From JAJEFO01 sp965214325 (lineage in GTDB: Bacteria; Pseudomonadota; Alphaproteobacteria; Rhodobacterales; Rhodobacteraceae), in assembly GCA_965214325.1 (NCBI GenBank), contig CBDCBG010000006.1, positions 1,054,001 through 1,118,000 of the forward strand: a DNA stretch of 64,000 bases, written 5' to 3'. The notes beneath the pieces were generated by a model. That model saw nothing but the letters and a program-made list of their open reading frames with translations. It was not told the DNA's origin and searched no databases. The translations under genes and the position numbers were made by a program. Below, one piece after another: positions 23,801-32,636 of the stretch (position 1 is the stretch's first letter; every line of letters starts with the position of its first letter).

Positions 23801-26659
23801 CTATTCCGCGGCGACGCTTTCGGCTCCGAACAGGCCTGCCAGGTACCGGCCGGTATGGCTGTCCGGCGACTTGGCCACTTCCTCGGGCGTGCCGACTGCG
23901 ACGATCTGACCTCCGCCGTCGCCGCCCTCAGGCCCGATGTCGATGATCCAGTCGGCAGTCTTGATGACGTCAAGATTGTGCTCGATGACGATGACCGAAT
24001 TGCCTTGTTCGACCAGTTCGTGCAGCACTTCCAGAAGTTTCCGCACGTCCTCGAAGTGCAACCCGGTGGTCGGCTCGTCGAGGATGTAGAGCGTGCGGCC
24101 CGTCGCGCGTCGTGACAGTTCCTTGGAGAGCTTTACCCGCTGCGCCTCGCCGCCCGACAGCGTAGTTGCCTGCTGGCCGACCTTGATGTAGCCGAGCCCG
24201 ACCCGCATCAGTGCATCCATCTTCTCCCGGATCGAGGGCACCGCCTTGAAGAACTGCTGCGCGTCCTCGACCGTCATGTCGAGAACATCGGCGATGGACT
24301 TGCCCTTGAACTTGATCTCCAGCGTTTCGCGATTGTACCTCGCGCCCTTGCAGGTTTCGCAGGTCACGTAAACGTCCGGCAGGAAGTGCATTTCGATCTT
24401 GATGACGCCGTCGCCGTGACACGCCTCGCAACGCCCGCCCTTGACGTTGAAGCTGAATCGCCCGGGCTTGTAGCCCCGAGCCCTGGATTCCGGGAGGCCC
24501 GTGAACCAGTCCCGGATCGGCGTGAAGGCTCCCGTGTAGGTCGCCGGATTTGAACGGGGGGTTCGGCCGATCGGCCGCTGGTCGATGTCGATCACCTTGT
24601 CCAGGCTTTCGAGCCCCTTGATTCCCTCGCAGGGCGCAGGAGTCTGGCGTGCAGCGTTGAGACGCATCGAAGCGGTCTTGAACAGCGTTTCGATGGTGAG
24701 AGTCGACTTGCCGCCTCCGGAAACGCCGGTCACGCAGGTGAACTTCCCGAGCGGGAATTCCGCCGTAACCTCTTTCAGGTTGTTGCCGGTCGCCCTCATG
24801 ACGCTGACCGACTTGCCCTTGCCGACCCGCCTCGACACCGGAACGGCGATGGCGCGCCGGCCGGCCAGATAGTCGCCCGTGACGCTATTCTTGCTGGCAG
24901 CGATCTGCGCCGGAGCGCCTTCGGCCACGACCTGTCCGCCGTGCACGCCCGCACCCGGCCCGATGTCGAAGACGTGATCGGCTCCCCGAATCGCCTCTTC
25001 GTCATGTTCCACCACGATGACCGTGTTTCCCTGGTCGCGAAGGTTCTTCAGGGTCTGCAGGAGGCGACCGTTGTCGCGCTGGTGCAGCCCGATGGAAGGT
25101 TCGTCAAGAACATAGAGCACGCCGGTCAGGCCGGAGCCGATCTGGCTTGCCAGCCTGATCCTCTGGGACTCGCCGCCGGACAGCGTGCCCGCGTTCCGGC
25201 TGAGCGTAAGGTATTCAAGTCCCACATTGTTAAGGAACCCGAGCCGCTCGCGGATCTCCTTGAGCACCGCATGCGCGATCTCGTTCTTCTGCTTGGTGAG
25301 TTTCTTGGGAGCGTCTTCGACCCATTCGAGCGCCTCGCGAATCGACATCCGCACCACTTCACCGACATGCAGCCCGCCAATCTTGACTGCGAGCGCCTCC
25401 GTCCTCAGCCGATGCCCCTCGCAGGCCCCGCAGGGGCGGTTGTTCTGATAGCGCTCGAACTCTTCGCGGATCCAGTTCGAATCGGTTTCGCGATATCGGC
25501 GCTCCATGTTCGGAATCACGCCTTCGAACGGCCGCTTCACTTGGTAAATCCGGCCGTTTTCGTCGTAACGGAACAGGATCTGCTCTTCGCCGGAGCCGTG
25601 GAGGAAGACGCGCCGGACCTCGGCAGGCAGGTCCTTCCACTTTGTGCTGGCGTCGAACTTGTAGTGCTTCGCAAGGGCCTCGATGGTCTGCCTGAAATAC
25701 GGGCTCCTGCCCTTGCGCCACGGGGCAAGCGCGCCGTCATAGACCTTCAGGTTCCCGTCCGGGACCACAAGGCGCTCATCGAAGAACAGCTCGGCGCCCA
25801 ACCCGTCGCAGTCCGGACAGGCCCCGAAGGGCGCGTTGAACGAGAAGAGCCGGGGCTCGATTTCGGGGATCGTGAAGCCGGAAACCGGGCAGGCGAAATT
25901 CTCGGAAAACGTGATTCTCTCCGGATCGCCGTTCGTCGGGGCAGTTTCCAGGACCGCGATGCCATCAGCGAGATCAAGCGCGGTCCGGAAACTGTCGGCC
26001 AGCCGCGTCTCGATGCCTCCCTTGATCACAATTCTGTCGACCACCACGTCGATGTCGTGGCGGTACTTCTTGTCAAGCGCGGGCGGCGCCTCCAGATCGA
26101 AGAACTGGCCGTCCACCTTGATGCGCTGGAAACCCTGCTTGCGAAGCTCCAGGAATTCCTTGCGGTACTCGCCTTTCCTGTCGCGAACCATGGGAGCCAG
26201 GAGATAGGCCCGGGTTCCCTCCTCCATCGCCATGACGCGATCGACCATGTCCTGCACCTGCTGCGCCTCGATCGGCAGGCCGGTCTCCGGCGAGTAGGGC
26301 GTGCCGGCGCGGGCAAACAGGAGACGCAGGTAGTCGTAGATCTCCGTGACCGTGCCAACCGTGGAGCGCGGGTTCTTGGAGGTTGTCTTCTGCTCTATCG
26401 AGATCGCGGGCGACAGCCCGCTGATTTGATCCACGTCGGGCTTTTCCATCATGTTGAGGAACTGCCTGGCATAGGCCGAAAGCGACTCGACGTAGCGACG
26501 CTGCCCCTCGGCGTAGATCGTGTCGAAGGCAAGTGACGACTTGCCGGATCCCGAAAGCCCGGTGATCACCACCAGGTTGTTGCGCGGGATGTCGACGTCG
26601 ATGTTCTTGAGATTGTGCTCGCGGGCGCCTCGGACCTCGATGTTCTTCTGCTCGGCCAT
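23801..26659 (-). CDS. uvrA: excinuclease ABC subunit A
   Basis: A 952-residue UvrA, the damage-recognition ATPase of nucleotide excision repair. Two ABC ATPase halves: Walker A GLSGSGKSSLAFDT (about 32-45) and GVSGGGKSTLTIET (about 640), and signatures LSGGESQRIRLA and LSGGEAQRVKLSKEL. Zinc fingers include CPDCDGLG (about 276) and the four-cysteine CEACHGDG...CETCKG (about 740-767). Full length and unbroken. In relatives the ssb gene is often divergent upstream, but here a 700-bp empty stretch lies there. Confidence 0.98.
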   Translation of the reverse strand: MAEQKNIEVRGAREHNLKNIDVDIPRNNLVVITGLSGSGKSSLAFDTIYAEGQRRYVESLSAYARQFLNMMEKPDVDQISGLSPAISIEQKTTSKNPRSTVGTVTEIYDYLRLLFARAGTPYSPETGLPIEAQQVQDMVDRVMAMEEGTRAYLLAPMVRDRKGEYRKEFLELRKQGFQRIKVDGQFFDLEAPPALDKKYRHDIDVVVDRIVIKGGIETRLADSFRTALDLADGIAVLETAPTNGDPERITFSENFACPVSGFTIPEIEPRLFSFNAPFGACPDCDGLGAELFFDERLVVPDGNLKVYDGALAPWRKGRSPYFRQTIEALAKHYKFDASTKWKDLPAEVRRVFLHGSGEEQILFRYDENGRIYQVKRPFEGVIPNMERRYRETDSNWIREEFERYQNNRPCGACEGHRLRTEALAVKIGGLHVGEVVRMSIREALEWVEDAPKKLTKQKNEIAHAVLKEIRERLGFLNNVGLEYLTLSRNAGTLSGGESQRIRLASQIGSGLTGVLYVLDEPSIGLHQRDNGRLLQTLKNLRDQGNTVIVVEHDEEAIRGADHVFDIGPGAGVHGGQVVAEGAPAQIAASKNSVTGDYLAGRRAIAVPVSRRVGKGKSVSVMRATGNNLKEVTAEFPLGKFTCVTGVSGGGKSTLTIETLFKTASMRLNAARQTPAPCEGIKGLESLDKVIDIDQRPIGRTPRSNPATYTGAFTPIRDWFTGLPESRARGYKPGRFSFNVKGGRCEACHGDGVIKIEMHFLPDVYVTCETCKGARYNRETLEIKFKGKSIADVLDMTVEDAQQFFKAVPSIREKMDALMRVGLGYIKVGQQATTLSGGEAQRVKLSKELSRRATGRTLYILDEPTTGLHFEDVRKLLEVLHELVEQGNSVIVIEHNLDVIKTADWIIDIGPEGGDGGGQIVAVGTPEEVAKSPDSHTGRYLAGLFGAESVAAE

Positions 26660-27357
26660 TCGCCTCCCCTCTGTCGCGCCCGATTGATAGGCTAACCCAC
26701 ACGGACAGAAAAGATGATTCGTGTGCGGGAGCGGACGAGTTCATCCTGCAAGTCAGCTTTGCGGAACCGCAAGCTCCTCCCGCCGACCAATGCCTGCTGT
26801 CTCGCCAGGATTCCTGAATTTCGTTGCTTGCCAGGCTTCCCGGCCCACGCGCCGGCAAGCAGTTTCCATCGACCGCAGGCGGGTACCGCACGACCCGCAG
26901 AGTTCATCGTGCCTAAATCTGCTCAAGCAAGTGCCGGATTCCGAACTCAATGGCAGTCAAGTCCGTCCCATGGCACGTTTCGGCGAGCTCGCAACGCGCT
27001 TTGCATCGGCTCCGTCAAGGCCACTTGGCCGAGACGACCCCAAAAAATGTCCAGGTCGCCGGACCGATCCTCGCACGGCCACACAGTGTATCCAAGGGCC
27101 GCGCGCTCCCACTTGCCGCCGCTCCGGCGACGCCTCGGAATACAACGTGCATGCACATCGTGCCGAGAACGGCATAGGAATCTCTTGAAGCGAGGCATGT
27201 TGCTGCGTATCGTGATCGTCAACCTCGCATTGCTCATGCAGCCGAAAGATGGCACACTCGAAAGAATGCACAAGTCCCGGTCGCTTCTCGCGATCACGGT
27301 GCAGAAAGCGGCTGATCCAGCCGGTCAGAACCGCCGGGAAACGGGGAGAAAGAGACA
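26660..27357. other. 698-bp region without a recognisable gene
   Basis: Upstream of uvrA (minus) and of the GPP34 gene (plus). Open frames on both strands lack recognisable motifs. No ssb remnant could be made out. It should hold the uvrA promoter, but no strong pair of hexamers stood out. Confidence 0.5.
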
Positions 27358-28014
27358 TTGCTGACCCTCGCTGAAGAAATCGTTCTTCTCATGCTCGAAG
27401 ATGAGAGCGGAAAGTTCGTTCATGTTCCCGAGCATTCTGTCAGTTTCGCGCTTTCCGGCGCGGTATTGATGGACCTTGCATTTGAAGGCAGGATCGACAC
27501 CGATCTGGAGAGACTCGTTGTCACGGACAGCGAACCGACCGGGGATGAACTGCTCGATTCGGCACTTCGTGACATCTGTGCCTCCGAGGAGGAGCATGAT
27601 TCCCGCTACTGGCTTGAATTCTTCGGCCGCAAATCCGCTGACATCCGGAATGCCGCCCTTGCCCGCTTGTGCGCCAACGGGATCCTGAGGGAGGAGGAAG
27701 ACCTTTTTCTCTGGGTGTTCAGGTCTCGCCGGTATCCCACGCGCGAGGGTGCGGTCGAGCGACGGGAAGTAAAGCTCCGCATCATGTCCCTGCTGTTCAG
27801 TGACGAAATCCCGGAGCCGCGCGACATTGCAATCATAGGCTTGGCAGACGTGTGCAGGATATTCGAGCATTTGCTTGCACGACCAGAGCGCGAAAGGGTC
27901 CGCGATCGCATTGTCCAGATTCGGAAACTGGAATTGATTGCAGATACCGTGGTCACGGCTGTCCGAGAAATCGAGACGCGAATTGCGCAGTCCATGACGA
28001 TGCATCCAATGTAG
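27358..28014 (+). CDS. GPP34 (GOLPH3/Vps74-like) domain protein
   Basis: A 218-residue protein opening with TTG (MLTLAEEIVLLMLEDESGKF) after a GGGGAGAAAGAG ribosome-binding site. It follows the GPP34 pattern: LTLAEEIVLLML at the start, FALSGAVLMDLAFEGRID (about 32-49), a turn with DELLDSAL, then a helical half with NAALARLCANGILREEE and DVCRIFEHLL. Eukaryotic GOLPH3 binds phosphatidylinositol-4-phosphate, and the role of the bacterial homologues is not established. The stop codon TAG is the end of the CAATGTAG repeat that flanks TnpB element copy 2, so the insertion lies exactly at the gene's 3' end without changing the protein. Confidence 0.82.
   Translation: MLTLAEEIVLLMLEDESGKFVHVPEHSVSFALSGAVLMDLAFEGRIDTDLERLVVTDSEPTGDELLDSALRDICASEEEHDSRYWLEFFGRKSADIRNAALARLCANGILREEEDLFLWVFRSRRYPTREGAVERREVKLRIMSLLFSDEIPEPRDIAIIGLADVCRIFEHLLARPERERVRDRIVQIRKLELIADTVVTAVREIETRIAQSMTMHPM
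28007..28014. repeat. 8-bp direct repeat, left flank of TnpB element copy 2
   Basis: CAATGTAG, repeated at 29355-29362. The match extends to 9 bp, CCAATGTAG (28006-28014 and 29354-29362). It differs by one base from the CAATGAAG flanking copy 1. Confidence 0.82.
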
Positions 28015-29354
28015 GGGACTTATATGCATAAGTGACCATCAGGCCACTCTCGCACTGATTTCACGGGTCGTTGAAGTGGCCGATGCCAACGCTCCCCGCC
28101 GTGCAAATGCGCCAATCCCGAACGCCTCGTCACCTCCCGGACCGGCGCCAAGGGCGCGGTCCGGGAGGTTCTTCGCCGCATTGATGTCCGCATGCGCTGC
28201 ATGACCGCAGTCGATGCAGGTGAAATCGTCCCGAGTTCTGCGCGAACGGCAGTTCACCGCTCCGCACTCGTGGCATGTTCGTGAGGTGTCGCGCGCCGGA
28301 ACGACGATCACGGTCGCGCACTTGCAGTCCAGCATGGTTCTCAATGCCGTCCAGCCCGTGCTCAGGATGACGCGGCTCATGCCGGACTTCCGTGCCACCA
28401 TCGTGCCGGGTCCTCCCGCCGTGCCCTTCGCGCTCTTCGTCATGGCCCGGACATGCAGGTTCTCGACGGCGATCGTCCCGGCCTTCGCCGCCAGCTTGCG
28501 GCTGACATGATGATGCCGGTTGAGGCGGCGGCCGGCGATCTTGCGGCGCACCTTCGCCAGGTGCCGCTTCGTCCTCTCGCGCCGGCGGCTGGCCTTGCGC
28601 TGCCGCGAGAGCTTCCGCTGCAGCCGTCCGCCCTGCGCCAGGAGCCGGTCCCCATGCCGGGCATCTCGTGCAGTTCGCCGTCGCCGTCCGCCACCTGGCC
28701 GGCGTTCCGGTCCAGGCCGATCGCGAGGCGCAGGGCGGCTGGTTCCTCGATCTCGACCGCGTGGCAGACGATGGCCTGCCACCTGCCACCGACGCGCTTG
28801 AGGACGGCAGAAACCGGCTTGCCGTCCGGGCAGGGGTTGCCGCCCTTCCGGCGGATCGCCATCGGCCCGAAGCCGGGAATGCAGAGGTTCCCGTCCCTCG
28901 CCTTGACGCCGGAGACGATGCTGATGCTGCCATGGAAGGCACGCCCCTTGAAGCGCGGGAATCCCGGCGTTCCGCCTTCCTTCACGCGGCGGAGGAACCC
29001 CTTGAACGCTTCGTCCGGTCGCTTGAGCGTCCCGCGTTGGACGGCCGCGGGCACGGACGCCATCTCCGGCAGGCCGCGGCGGCATTCCGTCAACGCCCTG
29101 CCTTGGTCGAAGCATGTCCGGCTGCGGCCGGTCTTGCGGCAGCGGTCGATGCGTCCTTCCAGCGCGGCGTTGCAGGGCTGGCGCTGGCTTTCAAGAGTCG
29201 TCTCAAGCCACCGCCACGCGCTTCGCGTTTGCGGCAACAGGCGATGGACAATGTTCCCGTGCGTTCTTGCAAGCGCCATGCGGTCGCTCCTGCGTCGAGC
29301 ATCTGCGAGAGGGTGCGTGAACTTCCTTCTCTTCGCACATTGCCAGAAGGCCAC
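28015..29354 (-). mobile_element. TnpB-only insertion element, copy 2, after the GPP34 gene
   Basis: A 1340-bp relative of copy 1 in the opposite orientation. The tnpB 3' end carries GGGACTTATATGC (28015-28027), the same terminal motif as copy 1. The other end, read inward from 29354, is GTGGCCTTCTGGCAATGTGC, only loosely like the terminal repeat and missing the outer 55-60 bp of copy 1. The hairpin GCGAAGAG...CTCTCGC is conserved. Exact direct repeats bound it, and joining the flanks at one repeat restores an ordinary gene end for GPP34. No transposase gene is inside. It is probably no longer producing active TnpB because of a frameshift. Confidence 0.75.
28039..29279 (-). pseudogene. tnpB: tnpB copy 2, frameshifted
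   Basis: Starts at the minus-strand ATG at 29279 (MALARTHGNIVHRLLPQT) and follows copy 1 through IGLDRNAGQVADGDGELHEMPGM. At about 28650-28653 it has ATGGGGACC where copy 1 has ATGGACC, two extra bases, and the frame changes. The rest (LAQGGRLQRKLSRQRKASRR ... IAVENLHV ... TCHECG ... HADINAAKN) continues in the other frame to a stop at 28039. All three RuvC acidic residues and the zinc finger are encoded, but not in one reading frame. Programmed frameshifting is possible but no slippery site is evident. Copy 1 and copy 2 proteins match in roughly four-fifths of positions by eye. Confidence 0.85.
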
Positions 29355-29362
29355 CAATGTAG
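29355..29362. repeat. 8-bp direct repeat, right flank of TnpB element copy 2
   Basis: Second copy of CAATGTAG (first at 28007-28014), next to the tnpB 5' side of the element. Confidence 0.82.
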
Positions 29363-29969
29363 CCTTGCCGACCACCGGCCCTGGCGCCCGGAAGCTCCCG
29401 AATTGCCGGATGCAGGCCTGTAGGTTTCACGCAGGTCCCTCAGGTTGCAGGATTGTCCCGTTCAGATCTTTCTTGGCAGACTTAGCGATTCAAGCCGCTC
29501 CTGAACGATGCGAGGTGTCGGGAACGAACAACCAGGCTGTCCGGAACGACGCCAAGGCACTCAGCCGGGCGCATTCCCTCGTGAACGGGATGTCTTCCAG
29601 CGGGCGCCCTGGTTCGCCTTTCGCACGGAATGAGGGAACTGCCGTCTGGCCTCTCTGGAAACTGCGGGAGACGGAGCGACCATAGACCCGCAAGTCGGAT
29701 TCATTGCCGAGCGCGCGCATCGGTCAATGGACGCGTCGACATATTGAGCAAGGGCCACGCAGGCGGTGGCGGTGGCGCATTCCCCGCGATCCATAATCGG
29801 GCCTGCCGGCATGAAAGTCGGCAGGCCATGGACTCGCGCCGCCGACCGGCGGCCGAAGTTCCCCTTCGGCACCCCAATGGTCCCGGCCCGCATGCTGCCG
29901 TTGGGTCAGCAGTGCGCGCTCCGCCCCGCTACGGCGATCGCAGGCAGGATCGTCTCAATTGCGTCCAGA
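29363..29969. other. 607-bp region without a recognisable gene
   Basis: Between TnpB element copy 2 and the end of lpdA. It is the original downstream flank of the GPP34 gene. Open frames on both strands (for example minus 29893-29561) have no recognisable domain. No terminator with a T run was seen. Confidence 0.45.
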
Positions 29970-31367
29970 TCAGATGTGGATGGCGCGATCGTAGGCGTCC
30001 AGAACGCTTTCGTGCATCATCTCGCTGAGCGTCGGATGCGGGAAAACGGAGTCCATGAGGTCCTTTTCCGTCGTCTCGAGCTGCCGACCCACGACATAGC
30101 CCTGAATGAGCTCGGTGACTTCCGCGCCAACCATGTGAGCACCAAGCAACTCGCCGGTCTTCTCGTCGAAGACCGTCTTGACCAGCCCCTCCTGCTCGCC
30201 AAGCGCGATCGCCTTGCCGTTGCCGACGAAGGGGAAACGGCCGACCTTGACCTTGTAGCCCATTTCCCTGGCTCTGGCCTCGGTGTGCCCGACGCTTGCG
30301 ATCTGCGGATGGCAGTAGGTGCAGCCCGCGATGCTCTCCGGCTTGACTGGATGCACATTGCTCTTGCCCGCGATCAGTTCCGCAACCATGACCCCTTCGT
30401 GGCTGGCCTTGTGCGCAAGCCAAGGCGCGCCGGCGACGTCGCCGATCGCGTAAAGCCCTTCAACGCCCGTCCTGCAGAATTCGTCAGTCACCACATGCGT
30501 CCGGTCTATCCCGACGCCAAGCGCTTCGAGACCGAGGCCCTCCGTATTGCCAACAATGCCCACGGCAGAAATGACCGTGTCGAAGTCGTGCTTCTCGACC
30601 TTGCCACCAATCTCGACATGGGCTGTCAACTTGCCGCTCGCGCGGTCGAGCTTGGTTACCCTCGCGCTTTCGAGGACCTTCATTCCCTGCCCTACGAAAG
30701 CCTTCTTCGCAAATGCGCTGACTTCGGCGTCCTCGACCGGCAGTATGCGGTCCATGACCTCGACAACGGTCGTCGCCGCTCCGAGCGTGCAGAAAAAGCT
30801 CGCGAACTCGATGCCGATCGCGCCGGAACCAATCACGAGCAGCTTCGTCGGCATGCGCGGAGGCATCAGCGCGTGCTTGTATGTCCAGACACGCTCACCA
30901 TCGGCTTCGATGCCAGGCAGTTCCCGGGCACGTGCTCCGGTGGCAAGAATGATCGACTTGGCGGCGAGCTTCTCTTCTCCGGCGTTGGTCTTGACCACGA
31001 CCTTGCCCTGGGCGGGCACTGTCGCCTCTCCCATGACAACCGCGACCCTGTTCTTTTTCATCAGATGGCCGACGCCGCCGTTCAATTTCCTTGCGACATC
31101 GCGCGACCGCTTGATCACGGCATCAAGATCATACTCGATGCCGTTGACCTTCAGTCCGAACTCTTCGGCACGGTGCATCAGGTGGAACACTTCTGACGAC
31201 CGCAACATCGCCTTCGTCGGAATGCAGCCCCAGTTCAGGCAAATGCCCCCCATGTGCTCACGTTCAATGATTGCTGTCTTGAGGCCCAGTTGGCTGGCGC
31301 GGACCGCGGCAACATATCCCCCCGGCCCCGCGCCAATCACGATGACATCAAATTCCCTTTCAGCCAT
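29970..31367 (-). CDS. lpdA: dihydrolipoyl dehydrogenase
   Basis: A 465-residue flavoprotein, the E3 component of 2-oxoacid dehydrogenase complexes. It reoxidises dihydrolipoamide with NAD+. The FAD motif is VIVIGAGPGGYVAA (about 6-19), and the redox disulfide is in GGICLNWGCIPTKAML (about 38-53). The NAD motif is VIGSGAIGIEFASF, and the C-terminal catalytic His-Glu pair is in FPHPTLSEMMHE (about 442-453). The start is the ATG giving MAEREFDVIV, though a longer frame from 31382 exists. No E1 or E2 genes are adjacent, so it could serve several complexes. A striking palindrome lies about 20 bp upstream (31388-31405). Confidence 0.96.
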   Translation of the reverse strand: MAEREFDVIVIGAGPGGYVAAVRASQLGLKTAIIEREHMGGICLNWGCIPTKAMLRSSEVFHLMHRAEEFGLKVNGIEYDLDAVIKRSRDVARKLNGGVGHLMKKNRVAVVMGEATVPAQGKVVVKTNAGEEKLAAKSIILATGARARELPGIEADGERVWTYKHALMPPRMPTKLLVIGSGAIGIEFASFFCTLGAATTVVEVMDRILPVEDAEVSAFAKKAFVGQGMKVLESARVTKLDRASGKLTAHVEIGGKVEKHDFDTVISAVGIVGNTEGLGLEALGVGIDRTHVVTDEFCRTGVEGLYAIGDVAGAPWLAHKASHEGVMVAELIAGKSNVHPVKPESIAGCTYCHPQIASVGHTEARAREMGYKVKVGRFPFVGNGKAIALGEQEGLVKTVFDEKTGELLGAHMVGAEVTELIQGYVVGRQLETTEKDLMDSVFPHPTLSEMMHESVLDAYDRAIHI

Positions 31368-31731
31368 GCCGCTCTCCAGCACAAAAATTGTTTGACGTTA
31401 AACAATCTGTCACAGTCTCGGCCAAAAGTCACCCTTGGACCATTGAGACTTGGGAATGTCCGCCATGCGAAATTGCGGCAACTGCCGGCCGCCTGCACAC
31501 CAATCCAGAGGATGTCACGCAGGCCTCAGGCACAGTTGCGTCGAGCCACGATTCAGCCCAAACCAAGTTGTCGTGCAAATTGCAGGAGAGGACTCGAAAG
31601 CCGTATGGTTCCGAAGGGGCGAGCAGAGTGTCGGGAGCCCTGCCACGGGAGAGACGCTTGCCGCACATTCCGTCCACCTCGCCACTCGCGACGTGGCCTC
31701 TTCACCATGCAGGCGGGCCCTGCCGAGGCGT
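31368..31731. other. 364-bp lpdA upstream region, no gene seen
   Basis: Between the DUF924 gene (ends 31732, minus) and lpdA (starts 31367, minus). It contains the AT-rich palindrome at 31388-31405. The remainder has no recognisable gene. Confidence 0.5.
31388..31405. promoter_or_regulatory. palindromic operator candidate upstream of lpdA
   Basis: TTGTTTGACGTTAAACAA has 16 of 18 bases symmetric and is AT-rich in a GC-rich region, 21 bp before the lpdA start. The spacing puts it over or just after the promoter, as expected of a repressor site. The regulator is unknown. Confidence 0.5.
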
Positions 31732-32307
31732 TCAGGCCGCCTTCATCTCTGCGACGACCGCCCTGTAGCCGCCTGAGTCAAGATAGGCTTGCTCAGCGGC
31801 GTTGCTGTCCCGCGACAGCGCTTCATTGCGCGTGGGGAACCTGCCGAAGCGACGGATCACCTCGCGATGCGCACGCGCGTGCGGCAAGGACAAGTGGCCT
31901 GTCTCCAGCATCCGCGACATTATCAAGCGGACCGCGCGATCTTGATCCACAAGGCACTCCGAGTGCACGAGCGGCATGTAGAAGAACTGTCGCGCAGGCT
32001 CATCGAACCGTGTGTCCCAGCACTTCGCTATCGCCATCTTTGCGGCTGCCTTGGCAAGCCCGTCGGACTCAAACGCCTTTGGGCTGTCCCGAAACATGTT
32101 CCTCGGGAACTGATCAGTCAGCACGATGTACGCTAGGGCTCCCGACGGGTTGGCAAGCCAAAGCGACAACCTGCCTTCGCACGCGTCTTCATGATCGACC
32201 TGGAATCGGTCTCGAACTGCCTGGTCCAGATCCTCGCCGCCCGCATACCATCCGGACGGTCCGGTCTCATCCAGCCAAAAAGTCAGGATCTCTTCGGGGA
32301 TTGACAT
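31732..32307 (-). CDS. DUF924 family protein
   Basis: A 191-residue member of the DUF924 family (TPR-like all-helical proteins of unknown function). Characteristic segments are ILTFWLDETGPSGWYAGGEDLDQAVRDRF (start), LAYIVLTDQFPRNMFRDSPKAFESD (about 58-82, the most conserved block), QFFYMPLVHSE and FGRFPTRNEALSRDS. No signal peptide or membrane segment. It stands alone between lpdA and an MFS gene on the same strand. Confidence 0.9.
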   Translation of the reverse strand: MSIPEEILTFWLDETGPSGWYAGGEDLDQAVRDRFQVDHEDACEGRLSLWLANPSGALAYIVLTDQFPRNMFRDSPKAFESDGLAKAAAKMAIAKCWDTRFDEPARQFFYMPLVHSECLVDQDRAVRLIMSRMLETGHLSLPHARAHREVIRRFGRFPTRNEALSRDSNAAEQAYLDSGGYRAVVAEMKAA

Positions 32308-32636
32308 GAAACACCACCTCTGGTCGCTCCGTTTCCGCCCCCCAAGGACGACTCAGCGTCACGCTCGCTTTACATTCGATCGGGCATCCACCGCAACACA
32401 ATTCTTGCCTTCTCGAAGGTTGTCGGACGCGACATGGCAGTTTGGCCACATCGGGCCGGCGTTGCGGAAGACGTGCACGATGGTACCGAAGCCGCTCCCC
32501 GCTTGTTGCGCCGGAGGCGCTGATTGCAGCCAGCCCCTGCAGTCTCGATCACATTGGCCCGGGATCGGTTTCCACGCACACCGATTTCGCAAGGGCTGGC
32601 TTCGACATTGACAGGCCTGCGGGCAGCCGCGCCCGT
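32308..32636. other. 329-bp region without a recognisable gene
   Basis: Between the MFS gene start side and DUF924. Both flanking genes are on the minus strand. No domain-bearing frame, repeat or clear terminator found. Confidence 0.45.

Noticed and set aside
24941..26536. 531-codon plus-strand frame opposite uvrA
   Set aside because: uvrA on the minus strand is complete and conserved, and the antisense frame has no recognisable family features.
29561..29893. 110-codon minus-strand frame downstream of TnpB copy 2
   Set aside because: No recognisable domain, no ribosome-binding site and atypical composition. Left as intergenic.
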